Shown here: one piece after another, positions 54,231 to 64,000 of the stretch
Position numbering within the stretch: the first letter of the stretch is position 1
Layout of the letters: each line of letters begins with the position of its first letter
NCBI GenBank assembly: GCA_017311185.1
Contig: JAESUZ010001071.1
Span: 1,426,001 to 1,490,000 of the forward strand
Source of the DNA: Proteles cristata cristata
Taxonomy: Eukaryota; Chordata; Mammalia; Carnivora; Hyaenidae
Direction of reading: 5' to 3'
DNA length: 64,000 bases
Position numbers and translations under genes: made by a program
The notes under the pieces: generated by a model
Told to the model about the DNA's origin: nothing
Databases searched by the model: none
Seen by the model: the letters and a program-made list of their open reading frames with translations, nothing else

Positions 54231-54355
54231 CAGCATAATGAGCTTAATCAGAACCCTGCACTGGCCTACTTCCTTGCATGCTATCCTGTGTTATGTACAA
54301 GACACTATGATAGTTTTTATTGGGGTACAGTTAGATTTAAGAAATGATCTCTGTT

Positions 54356-54555
54356 GGGGCACCTGGGTGGTTCAGTCAATTAAGTGTCTGGCTTTGGCTC
54401 AGGTCGTGATCTCGAGGTTTGTGATTTTGAGCCCCATGTCGGGCTATGCACTTGGTGGTGTGGAGTCTGCTTGAAATTCTGTCTCTGTCCATCTCTCTCC
54501 CTGATCCTTCCCCACTTAAACTCTCTCTCCAAAGAAATAAACTTTGGGGAAAAAA
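54356..54555 (+). mobile_element. tRNA-Lys SINE
   Basis: ggggcacctgggtggttcag head, aaagaaataaactttgggg tail. Duplication atgatctctgttg / atggtctctgttg. Confidence 0.92.
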
Positions 54556-54569
54556 ATGGTCTCTGTTGT

Positions 54570-55461
54570 CATGCAGTTAATAGTCCAGTTGGGGAAACAG
54601 GGTAAATACCAGATAACTGTCATACAGAGCAGGATTTGATCAGTGCTCTATAAACAAGTGTCAGTCATCAAAGGGTAACAACCCCTTTTCCAAGAAGAAT
54701 AGCTACATGTGGTTCTTATGCACAGGTCCCCATGTTTTGTGCTATCTTATCCTCACTCCCCTAACCACAACTAATCAAAATAGGGGTGATTACCTACATC
54801 AAAGGATGACTATTCTAGGCTCGGCAGCAGCTCAAGGGAGTTCCTGGTTTAAGAACCCTATGAGGCCTATTTGCTGAGATGGAATCTCATTTCTGAGATG
54901 GAAATCTCATTTCCATCTCTGAGATGGAATCAGATTTCTTATTATCCCTGTATCCTTATAATCTCTGTCATTTGGGATAACCTGAACGTCTTTAGTTCTT
55001 GTAACCAAAAAAGCCTCTCACACATAGTGTAGAGCAAAATCCTGTAGAAGTTCAGAGGAGTCAGAAACTACAGGAAGATGAAGGTTGGACACTTCACAGA
55101 GAATTCACACATGAAGTGCCTCCGAAATGAGAGTATACTTTAATCAGTAGATGATCTGGAGAGCAGAAAAGAAAGCATTTATAAAGCATAAGAACTACAA
55201 GTATACAAAGAATTTGTAAACTTATGTTATTGGCTGTTGGTTATATTTTTGTGTACTTAATAGGTTTGCTTTAATGCATATAAACAGTATTGCAAAAGTT
55301 ATTTTTATATTCTTGAGTTATTTATTATCAGTAGAAAATACTGTGTGTAGCTTTGACTAGAAATAATATGACAGCATTTCTGAACCTGTGATCCAAGAAT
55401 TTCCAGTGATATGTAAAGATGTTTGAGTGTCATCAAATATGGTAAGAGTCTGTTTCCATTT

Positions 55462-55501
<40 letters not shown>

Positions 55502-55940
55502 AATTCCATAAGGATATAGAAAAGGCAGCAAAAGGAATCAGAAGAAAGTAGGAGAAAGGGGAAGAAAAGGAAAAAGAAAATAAAAATTTGCATTTGATAG
55601 TATCTACCCTTGTGACTTTCTATTTGAGTTTCATTCTGGGGAGAAATGACTGTTTTGTGTCTCATGTCTTAATACATAAAATGTTATCTGGCTACTGCCT
55701 ACTTCACTAATTCAACAAATATTTGACTCCTTACTGGGTGCTTGTCATTGTGCTTTTTATGGTATTCCCTTTATCTTGGAATTTCTTTTTCTTTTTGTAG
55801 ATGGCAAACTCCTTTATCCTGTGAGTTGTAGCTCAAGTTCTTTCCTTCTTTTTGAAATGTCAATACCCAAGCTTCCCTCTAGAGTCCTTTCTAAAGGAGA
55901 ATAACATCATTGAGAGCCTCTGTATTTTTCCTACACAGTG
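54570..55940 (+). other. CD302 intron 1, mostly single-copy
   Basis: A (GT)n run at 55466-55500 and a near-tandem repeat of tctcatttccatctctgaga at about 54880-54930; otherwise nothing recognised. Confidence 0.5.
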
Positions 55941-56525
55941 TCTGGTAATTGATTAAAAACAGAACAAACAAACAACAACAACAAACACCCAGCCACGTGC
56001 CAAGGAATAAGCAACAGGCCAGAGGGGAAAAGAAACAAAAATAGACCAAGAGGCAACCCAGAAATTAGAGTTATCAGAAATGGACTTTAAAATAACTGTA
56101 ATGAGTTTAAGAATATAGATAATAAAATTGAGAATTTCAACAGAAACCCAGAATCTATAAAAGTATAAGCAAATTAGAATTCCATGACTGAAGAAGCATT
56201 GACATTATGAACTCAACTGATGAGTATAACAGTAGATTTGTTAAAACCTAAGGAGTAAATTAGTACACAAGAAGGAACAAGATTATAGTATGGAGAGCCA
56301 AAAGTATTAAAAATATAGAAAAGAACAAAGAGAACATATGGGACATGGTGAAAAGTCTAATTTAAACATAATTTGAGTCCCAGAAAGGGAAAAAATGGAA
56401 TACAAAAATTATCTGAAGTGATAGTGGCCCAGAATTTTCTGAAAGAGACCAGTGAAAATAAGCCATAGATTCAGTAAGTGCAGTGAATTATTAGCAGGAT
56501 TTAAAAAAAAAAAAAAAAAAAAAAG

Positions 56526-56703
56526 AGGGACTCCAGGGTGGCTCAGTTGAATCAGGTCATGATCTCACAATTTTGTGAGTTTGAGCCCCACATCAGGCTC
56601 GCTGATGTCAGTGTGGAGCCCACTTTGAATCCTCTGTCCCCTTCTCTCTCTGTGCTTCTCCTTCTCTCTCTCAAAAATGAATAATCATTTAAAAAAAATA
56701 AAG
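56526..56703 (+). mobile_element. tRNA-Lys SINE with internal deletion
   Basis: gggactccagggtggctcag head, missing the next 15-20 bases, ctctcaaaaatgaataatca tail. A 20-base A run precedes it. Confidence 0.85.
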
Positions 56704-57305
56704 AACACAAAAAATGAAGCATACCACTGTCAAACTGCTAAAACACAAAGACAAGATCTTGAAAGCAGCCAGGAAGAGCAACAATCAGACTGACAGCTAA
56801 GTTCTTAATAGGAATGATGGAAGCCAAAACATTAAAATTACATCTTAAATGAATGATAAGCTGACAATCTAGGATTCTGTATTTGCAAAAATATCCTTTA
56901 AACATGAACGCGGTATAAAGATACTTACAGAAGGAGTTTGTAATAAACTAGTTGTAAAAGAAACACCAAAGACACTTCTTCAAACGAATGGAAAATGATT
57001 CCAGTTAGTAACACTGAAATGCAAGGAAAAAAGAGGGAGGAGGATCAAGATGGCAGAGTGGGTGGACCCTGAGCTCAACTCTGCCCATGAATCCAGCAAG
57101 GCTATGACAATATACAGATAAACTCTGAACACGACCAGAGCTAGGACAGCAGCTCTTCCACAGCTGAAGATGGAGAGAAAAAGCCACATTGAAAAGGGTA
57201 GGAGGGGCAGAGAGGTGCCCATCACCACTAAACTGTCCTTATAAGAAACCTTAAAGGGACTCCTTTAAGCAGAAAAAGCCACAAATAGAAGTAAGAAGAT
57301 TTTGA

Positions 57306-57500
57306 TTTTTTTTAATGTTTATTTTGAGAGAGCATGAGCAGGGGACGGGCAGAGAGAGAGGGAGACCCAGAATTTGAAGCAGGCTTCAGGCTCTGAGCTG
57401 TCAGCACAAAGCCTGATGCGGGGTGTGAATCCACGAACTGCGAGATCATGACTTGAGCTGAAGTCGGATGCTTAACCGACTGAGCCACCCAGATGCCCCA
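57306..57500 (-). mobile_element. tRNA-Lys SINE
   Basis: Tail-first, ending gagccacccagatgcccc. Duplication agaagtaagaagattttga at 57287-57305 and 57501-57519, perfect over 19 bases. Confidence 0.95.
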
Positions 57501-58040
57501 AGAAGTAAGAAGATTTTGAAAGAAAAAAATTTACTGGTAAAGGGAAACATAGTACAGGTAGTGGATCAACCACTTATAAAGCTAGTATGAAGATTGAAAG
57601 ACAGAAGTAGTAAAGTCAATTATCTACAATAATTAGGTAAGGGATGCACAAAATAAGTTGTAAAATGTGATGTCAGACATAAAACGTGGAAAGTAAATGT
57701 AGTGCTTTTAGAATGTGTTCAAACTTAAGTGACCATCAATTTAAAATAGACTGCTGTATACACAGGATGCTATATATGAACCTCATGGTAACCACAAACC
57801 AAAAACCTATAATGCATACACAAAAAGTAAAGAGAAAGGAATCCAAACGTAACATTAAAGAAAGCCATATCACAAAGGAAGAAGCAAGAAAAGAAGGAAC
57901 AGAGAAAACTACAAAAGGACCCAAAAGCAGTTAATGAAATGGCAGTAAGTACATAGCTATCAATAATTTCTTTAAGTGTAAATGGTCTAAATGTTCCAAT
58001 CAAAAGACTTAGGGTGACTGGGAAAAAAAAAAAAAGACCC

Positions 58041-58140
58041 CCAGGGCACTTCACTGGCTCAGTTGGTAGAGCATGCAACTCTTGCTCTGGGGGTTATAAG
58101 TTCAAGCCTGCATTGGGTATAGAGGTTACTTAAACAAAAA
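58041..58140 (+). mobile_element. Short carnivore tRNA SINE
   Basis: cagggcacttcactggctca, ttggtagagcatgcaactct, cattgggtatagaggttact. Confidence 0.88.
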
Positions 58141-58283
58141 CAGAACAAGACTCATTTATACACTGCCTGTAAGACTCAACTTCAGACCTAATGACACATA
58201 TAGACTGAAAGTGAAGAATTGGAAAAAGATATCACATGGAAATGGAAAGAAAGCTGAGTACCAGTACTTAGACAAAACAGACC

Positions 58284-58477
58284 ATTTATTTACTTACTTA
58301 TTTAATTATTTATAGTGCAAGTAGGGGAGAGGGGCAGTTTTGGAGAGAATCACAAGCTGAGCATGGAGCCTGACACAGGGCTTGCTACAGGGCACAGTCC
58401 CACAACCCTGGGATAATGACCTGAGCCAAACTCAAGAGCTGGATGCTTAACAGATTGAGCCACCCAGGCGCCCCCTA
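58284..58477 (-). mobile_element. tRNA SINE, diverged
   Basis: tttatttacttacttattta tail, gagccacccaggcgccccc head. Flanks cttagacaaaa / cctagacaaag. Confidence 0.85.
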
Positions 58478-58901
58478 GACAAAGGCTAGTCCTTAAAAGA
58501 AGGACTGGAACAAGAGAAGAAGGGCATTACATAATAATAAAGAGATCAATCCAACAAGAGAATGTAATAACTACAAATATCTGTACACCCAACATAGGAC
58601 ACCTAAATATATAAAGCAAATATTAACAGATATGAAGGTAGAAATTGGCAGTAATACAATAGTAGTAGGAAACTTTAACATTCCACTTACATCAGTGAAT
58701 ATATCATCCAGACAGAACGTCAATAAGGAAACAGTGGCCTTAAACAACACATTAGACCAGACAGACTTAACAGACCAAGGAGACGAATACACATTCTTTT
58801 CAAATGCACATGGAATATTCTCACTTTAGATCACATGTTAGGCCACAAGACAAGTCTCAATAAATTTTAAAAGATTGAAATCATATCAAGCATCTTTTCT
58901 T

Positions 58902-59104
58902 ACATGTTTATTTATTTTGAGAGAGAGAGAGAGACAGAGAGAGAGCGCTTGCATGTGAACAGGGGAGGAGCAGAGAGAGAGAAAGACAGAATCCTAAGCA
59001 CGCTGCATACTGACAGTGGGGCTCCGTCTCAGGAATCTTGAGATCATGACTTGAGCTGAAATCAAGAGTCAGTTGTTCAACTGACTGAGCCACTCAGGCA
59101 CCCC
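58902..59104 (-). mobile_element. tRNA-Lys SINE
   Basis: (GA)n block, gcgcttgcatgtgaacaggg, gagccactcaggcacccc. Flanks agcatcttttctta / tgcatcttttctca. Confidence 0.9.
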
Positions 59105-60110
59105 ATGCATCTTTTCTCATAACAACATAGCTAGTATGAAACTAGATATCAAATACAAGAAAAGAAAAAAATCCCCAAACTCCACAAACATGTGGAGGCT
59201 AAACAACATGCTATGAAACAAACGTCAATGAAGACATCAAAGAGGAAATTTAAAAATACCTTGAGATCTTTTTTATTTATTTATTCATTTATTTAATTTT
59301 ATTTTTTAAATATAATTTATTGTCACATTTGTTTACACACAACACCCAGTGCTCATTCCAACAAGTGCCCTCTTCAGTGCCCATCCCCCATTTCCCCCTC
59401 TCCCACCCCCGTCAACTCTCAGTTTGTTCTCTGTATTTAAGAGTCTCTTATGGTTTGTCTCCCTCCCTCTCTATGTGTAACTATTTTTTCCCCCTTCCTT
59501 TCCCCTATGGTCTCTGTTAAGTTTCTCAGGATCCACATATGACTGAAAACACGTGATCTCTTTCTCTGACTGACTTATTTCACTCAGCATAATACCTTCC
59601 AGTTCCATCCATGTTGCTGCAAATGGCACAATTTCATTCTTTCTCATTGCCAAGTAGTATTCCATTATATATATAAACCACATCTTCTAATCCATTCATC
59701 AGTTGATGGACATTTAGGCTGTTTCCATAACTTGGCTGTTGTTGAAAGCACTGCTGTTAACATGGGGTACATATGCCCCTATGCATCATTACTCCTGTAT
59801 CCCTTGGGTAAATTCCTAGCAGTGTTATTGCTGGGTCACAGGATACTTCTATTTTAGTTTTTTGAGGAACCTCTATTCTGTTTTCCAGAGCGGCTGCCCC
59901 AGTTTGCATTTCCACCAACAGTGCAAGTGGGTTCCCATTTCTCCACATCCTCGCTAGCAGCTAAAATTCATTCATTTTAGCTACTCGGACCAGTGTGAGG
60001 TGATATCTCAGAGTGGCCTTGATTTGTATTTCCCTGATGATGAGTGACGTTGAACATCGTTTCATGTGTCTGTTGGCCATCTAAACGTCTTTGGAAAAGT
60101 GTCTATTCTT

Positions 60111-60323
60111 GGGGCGCCTGGGTGGCTCAGTCAGTTAAGCATACGACTTTGGCTCAGGTCATGATATCGCAGTTTGTGGGTTTGAGCCCCATGTCATGTT
60201 CTGTGCTGACAGCTCAGAGCCTAGAGCCTGTTTCAGATTTTGTGTCTCCCTCTCTCTGCCCCTGCCCCACTTGTGCTCTGTCTCTGTCTCAAAAATAAAC
60301 TCTAAAAAAAAATTAGAAAAAAA
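60111..60323 (+). mobile_element. tRNA-Lys SINE within L1-A
   Basis: ggggcgcctgggtggctcag head. Perfect 18-base duplication ggaaaagtgtctattctt at 60093-60110 and 60324-60341. Confidence 0.97.
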
Positions 60324-60517
60324 GGAAAAGTGTCTATTCTTCTGTCCATTTCTTCACTGTATTGTTTTTCAGGTGTGGAGTTTGGTGAGTTCTTTATAGA
60401 TTTTGGATACTAGTCCTTTATCCAGTATGTCTTTTGCAAATATCTTTTCCCATTCCACTGGTTGCCTTTTAGTTTTGTTGATTTGCAAAGCAAAAGCTTT
60501 GCAGTGCAGAAGCTTTT

Positions 60518-61943
60518 TTTTTTCTTTAAATAGTTTATTGTCAAGTTGGTTTCCATATGACACCCAGTGCTCATCCTGAAGAGCCTAAGTGACGTCATTT
60601 TGAGATTAAGGTCTCCACTAAGAGCAACCACGGGCTACATGTAGCCCCAGTTCCAGGAAAAGCCTCAGATTGCTCAAGGCTAAAGCCATCCTCAGACCGC
60701 CCTCAGATCAGCTAATCAAAAAAACATTCCTGTGGTCTGAGTCAGGGCTGGAAACTGCAGATAGTTACTTTATACAAACTAGCCAATCACTCATCGCTTG
60801 CCTGAACCCCACGTGGGCCCTTTGAACTCACCTCATAATTGGTCATTTTCAAAGGATTCTCAAAAGTCATGATTGGGTCCCACCAAAAGTAACGAACACC
60901 TCACAGATACTGAATGGTCAAAGCTGTTACCATGGGTGCTGTACAATTGTAATTGGTGCTTATGTGATGATGCTATACATACAATGTGTGCACTGTAACA
61001 CCCCCGTCTCTTACCCCATAAAAACCCTACTCGCTATTGTTCGGGGCTTCACCTTGCTGCCACTACACCGGTAGATGGGTGAGCCCTGGCTCGAGCTTGT
61101 AATAAAGACCCTTTTGTACCTGCATCGGTGTCAGCTCCTTGGTGGTCTCTGGGGACTCGCGAATCGGGCACAACAATCCCAACATGCCCCCATGCCCATC
61201 ACCCCCCTTCCCCTCTCCCCCACCCCCATCTGCCTTCAGTTTGTTCTCAGCATTCAAGAGTCTCTCACAGTTTGCCTCCCTCTCTCTTCCCAACTATTTT
61301 TCCCCTTCTTCTCCTTCATGGCCCTCTGTTAAGTTCCTCCTAATCCACCTATATGTGCAAACATATGGTATCTGTCCTCTGCCTGACTTATTTTGCTCAG
61401 CATAACACCTTCAAGGTCCATCTGTGTTGCTACAAATGGCCAGATGTCATTCTTTCTCATTGCCATGTAGTATTCCATTGTATAGATAAACCCCGTCTTC
61501 TTGATCCATTCATCCGTTGATGGACACTTACGCTTTTTCCATGTTTTGGCTATTGTGGAGAGTGCTGCTATGAACATTGGGGTACATGTGCTCCTATGCA
61601 TCAGCATTTCTGTATCCCTTGGGTAAATTCCTAGCAGTGCTACTCCTGGGTCATAGGGGAGTTCTGTTGTTAACTTTTTGAGGAACCTCCACACTGTTTT
61701 ACAGAGGGGCTGTACCAGTTTACATTCCCACCAACAGGGTATGAGGGTGCCCGTTTCTCCACATCCTCGCCAGCATCTAGAGTGTCCTGATTTGTTCATT
61801 TTAGCCACTCTGACTGGCGTGAGGTGGTATCTCAGTGTGGTTTTGATTTGTATTTTCCTGATGATGAGGGACGCTGAGCATCATTTCATGTGACTGTTGG
61901 CCATCTGGATGTCCTCTTTGGAGAAGTGTCTGTTCATGTCTTC
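60518..61943 (-). mobile_element. L1-B: second L1 inserted in L1-A
   Basis: Reverse L1 3' end (about 820 bases of L1 once the LTR is removed). Duplication cagtgcagaagctttt at 60502-60517 and 61944-61959, where L1-A resumes. Minus-strand frame at 61329-61808 shows the ORF2 end ([14 protein letters not shown]) with breaks. Confidence 0.93.
60577..61175 (+). mobile_element. Solo LTR of an endogenous retrovirus (gammaretrovirus-like)
   Basis: A 599-base non-L1 block that begins TGAAGAGCC and ends GGGCACAACA. It is flanked by a 4-base duplication ATCC (60573-60576, 61176-61179); removing the block and one ATCC restores the L1 sequence gctcatcccaaca. Inside are CCAAT (60783), a TATA-like cataaaaac (61017-61025) and a poly(A) signal AATAAA (61101-61106), in U3-R-U5 order. 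A 4-base duplication and this layout suit gammaretrovirus-like (class I) elements. No primer-binding site, gag, pol or env lies beside it, so the provirus has been lost by LTR-LTR recombination. Confidence 0.85.
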
Positions 61944-62119
61944 CAGTGCAGAAGCTTTTTATCTTGATGAGGTCCCAGTAACTCATTTTTGCTTTTAATT
62001 TCCTTACCTTTGGAGATGTGATGAGTAAGAAATTGCTGCAGTTGAGGTCAAAGAGGTTGTTGCCTGCTTTATCCTCTAGGATTTTGATAGTTTCCTGTCA
62101 TACCTTGAAGTATTTTTAA

Positions 62120-62265
62120 TATCTGGGTGGCAGTTGGTTAAGTGTCTGATCTCGGCTCAGGTCATGATCTCACAGTTCATAAGTTTGAGCCTCTCATCAG
62201 ACTTTCTTCCCCAACTCACATGTTCTCTCTTGCTCTCTCAAAAATAAACATAAAATTTTTTAAAA
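62120..62265 (+). mobile_element. Degraded tRNA-Lys SINE
   Basis: atctgggtggcagttggtta, atctcggctcaggtcatgat, ctctctcaaaaataaacata; shortened in the middle. Confidence 0.8.
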
Positions 62266-62274
62266 AATACTTGA

Positions 62275-62597
62275 GAATAACAGTTGTTGGTGAGGATGTG
62301 AGAAAAAGGAGCACTTGGGCACTGTTGGTGGGAATGAAACTTGGTGCAGCCACTGTGGAAAACAATTTGGAGGTTCCTTAAAAAATTAAAAATAGAATTA
62401 CTATATGATCCAGTAATTCCACTACTGGGTATTTACCTCCCTAAATGAAAGGTAGTTTGGAATGATATATGTATCCCTATGTTTGTTATAACATTATTTA
62501 CAGTAACCAATATATGGAAGCAACCTAAGCGTCCATCAATAGATGAATAAAGATGTGGAGGTGTGTAAACACAGACACACACACAGACACACACACA

Positions 62598-62640
<43 letters not shown>

Positions 62641-62830
62641 AACAGTGGGATATTAGCCATAAAAAGAATGAAATCTTGCCATTTGTGAGAACATGGATGG
62701 ACTTGGAGGGTATTATGCTAAGTGAAGTCAGACAGAGAAAGACAGATGTTATATGATTTCACTTATATGTGAATCTAAAAAGTTCCTCTGAGTAAGAACC
62801 AGACATTCAAAGAGGGCAGCAAAGGTATAT
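62275..62830 (+). repeat. Old L1 ORF2 end with (CA)n
   Basis: gttggtgaggatgtgagaaa, gcagccactgtggaaaacaa, ggacttggagggtattatgc in sense. May be the far part of the old L1 that begins at 55950, with a large internal loss. Confidence 0.7.
62572..62639. repeat. (CA)n microsatellite
   Basis: About 65 bases of AC units with GACAC interruptions on the left side. Confidence 0.95.
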
Positions 62831-63221
62831 AGTACACGTATGATGGCTGAGTACTGTATTGTAGGAAGAGGATCTAAGGGTGTGGCTGCTCCATCTACAG
62901 ACTTTCAACGTAGCATTCTGTTTTCAGGCCCTCCCTGTACCCTTCCCCTACAGATGTGTCTGGCCTGTCCAATTCTTAAACCTTAATGGACTTCCTTGCT
63001 TCCTTATGGCACATATAATTTTACAGCCAGATTTTTTTTTTATTTAATGTTTCATTAAGTAAATGTTGCTAAAATATCCCTACCAACTACCTTTAAGCTA
63101 CCACAATGAAAAAGTTCTGGATTCCTACCAGGGTTCAAGCCAAGGTAGTCACATGTGTAATGCAAGTACTTAACAGCAGAAAGGAAAATAACCTGCATAT
63201 AAAATAAATTGTATCTTTCTT

Positions 63222-63433
63222 TTTAAAAAATTTTTTTTAAATGTTTTATTTATTTCTGAGAGAGAGAGAGGCAGTGTGAGCAGGGGAGGGTCAGAGAGAG
63301 AGGGAGACACAGAATCTGAAGCCGGCTCCAGGCTCTGAGCTGGCTGTCAGCACAGGGCTTGAACCCATGAATTGTGAGATCATGACCGGATCTGAAGTCG
63401 GATGCTTAACCGACTGAGCCACCTAGATGCCCC
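63222..63433 (-). mobile_element. tRNA-Lys SINE
   Basis: atgttttatttatttctgag start, gagccacctagatgcccc end. Duplication taaaataaattgtatctt on both sides. Confidence 0.95.
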
Positions 63434-63478
63434 TAAAATAAATTGTATCTTGAGACACCTACCCTCATGCTAGTACAT

Positions 63479-63593
63479 CTTGAATTATTTATTATTTTTT
63501 AGTAATCTCTACACTGAACAGGGTGCTCAAACCTACAACCCTGAGATCAAGAGTCACATGTTCTACCAACTGAGTCAGCCAGGCAGGCACCCC
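63479..63593 (-). mobile_element. Short carnivore tRNA SINE
   Basis: agtaatctctacactgaaca, gatcaagagtcacatgttct, gtcagccaggcaggcacccc. Confidence 0.88.
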
Positions 63594-63967
63594 CATCTTG
63601 GAAGAGTTAACTGCTAAATGTAGCAGTATGAAGCCATAAAAACTCAGGTCTCACCATGGGAACGTTTTTAAGCAACCCATGGTATTATTTAGGATATTGG
63701 CCCAGCTGCTGCAACAGTGACCTGAATTAGCAATAGCTTATCAAGATAAAGTTTCTTTTCTGTCTCATAACAATCCAAGTGTGATATGATGGCTCCATGT
63801 AGGATGCTCCTGTCTTGCTGCTTTGTTTTTCCTAGGTTGTTTCCACTGTTCATTTGATTAAAGATGGCTGAGTACCCATTATCCAGTTGGAAAGGGACTG
63901 GCTTTGTTCATATGATCCATTTTTTTGTTGTTGTTCATATGATCCAGGGAAAACACTTTTGAAGTGC

Positions 63968-64000
63968 TTTTATTTTTTTGTTTTTTTTTTTTTAAATGTT
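63968..64000 (-). mobile_element. Probable start of a SINE cut by the window edge
   Basis: T-run followed by taaatgtt, the usual first bases of a tail-first SINE. The flanking 62830-63221 and 63594-63967 hold nothing recognised. Confidence 0.45.

Larger units (their letters stand above)
55950..59267 (+). mobile_element. Old L1, 5' part (ORF1/ORF2 start), split
   Basis: Sense-strand old L1. Coding-like fragments include ORF1-type sequence near 56080-56160 and, at 58632-58760, V-V-G-N-F-N-I-P-L, which aligns with the G-D-F-N motif of the L1 ORF2 endonuclease (here Asn replaces Asp). Full of stops and interrupted by SINEs. A separate segment at 57035-57200 (gatcaagatggcagagtggg) looks like L1 5' UTR. 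Confidence 0.7.
59268..62099 (-). mobile_element. L1-A: 5'-truncated L1 holding further insertions
   Basis: Reverse L1 with its 3' end at 59268. 3' UTR and ORF2 tail run to 60110, resume at 60342-60517, and again at 61960-62099. Minus-strand frames show the ORF2 end (I-Y-T-M-E-Y-Y-like I-Y-I-M-E-Y-Y-L-A-M-R-K-N-E). It sits in the old + strand L1; flanks taccttgagat / taccttgaagt look like its target duplication. It hosts one SINE and L1-B. Confidence 0.88.
48543..64000 (+). other. CD302: CD302 intron 1 (5' part)
   Basis: Starts at the gtgagc donor and runs off the window. The first 0.6 kb is CpG island, then about 1.8 kb of single-copy sequence, then SINEs, an L2-like fragment, a MaLR-like fragment and the nested L1/LTR stack. 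No CD302 exon 2 was recognised. Confidence 0.85.

Noticed and set aside
60577..61175. Adjacent retroviral genes belonging to the LTR
   Set aside because: Both flanks are L1 sequence joined by the 4-base duplication; no gag, pol or env is present.
62433..62756. Frames with long Val-Cys or Thr-His runs
   Set aside because: Translation of the (CA)n microsatellite.
49171..64000. Search for CD302 exon 2
   Set aside because: No sequence encoding the start of the CD302 lectin domain with an acceptor was seen; it must lie to the right of the window.
1..64000. CRISPR arrays, operons, phage or plasmid genes
   Set aside because: The window is vertebrate intron-exon DNA; regularly spaced repeats are SINEs and microsatellites.

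Overview
This is mammalian nuclear DNA, almost certainly from a cat-family (felid) carnivore. It is AT-rich and intron-dominated. It is full of tRNA-Lys-derived carnivore SINEs whose right half and (AAATA)n tail are of the feline type, and of carnivore-type L1 fragments. The species cannot be fixed from the sequence alone.

Two protein genes lie head to tail on the + strand. From the left edge to about 42.9 kb is the 3' half of LY75 (DEC-205, CD205), the endocytic receptor of dendritic cells and thymic epithelium. Nineteen consecutive coding exons (1247-40708) are intact, in frame, and all have AG/GT borders. They encode the last 927 or so residues: the linker before C-type lectin-like domain 5 (CTLD5), CTLD5 to CTLD10, one membrane span, and a 31-residue tail with a tyrosine motif and an acidic EDE triad. 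By comparison with human LY75 (35 exons) these are exons 17-35. The earlier exons lie left of the window. The 3' UTR (40709 to about 42890) carries three SINEs and an L1 fragment.

About 5.4 kb downstream of the LY75 end is a CpG island (about 48.3-49.2 kb) holding exon 1 of CD302 (DCL-1), with start codon at 48476 and donor at 48543. Everything to the right edge is CD302 intron 1; no further CD302 exon was found. LY75 exons 33 and 34 and CD302 exon 1 all end in the same splice phase. This permits the LY75-CD302 read-through fusion known in humans.

The rest is repeats: more than 30 SINEs, many with clear target-site duplications; young and old L1s; MIR, L2, MaLR-like and DNA-transposon fossils; and simple repeats. 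The most structured region is a nested stack at 55.9-62.8 kb. There an old L1 was entered by a younger L1, which was entered by a second L1, which was entered by an endogenous retrovirus that now remains as a solo LTR with a 4-bp target duplication. A second notable pattern is a pair of complementary SINE/L1 hybrid elements (12.9 and 19.8 kb) that break at nearly the same L1 position. No prokaryotic-type system, CRISPR array or new protein gene was found.
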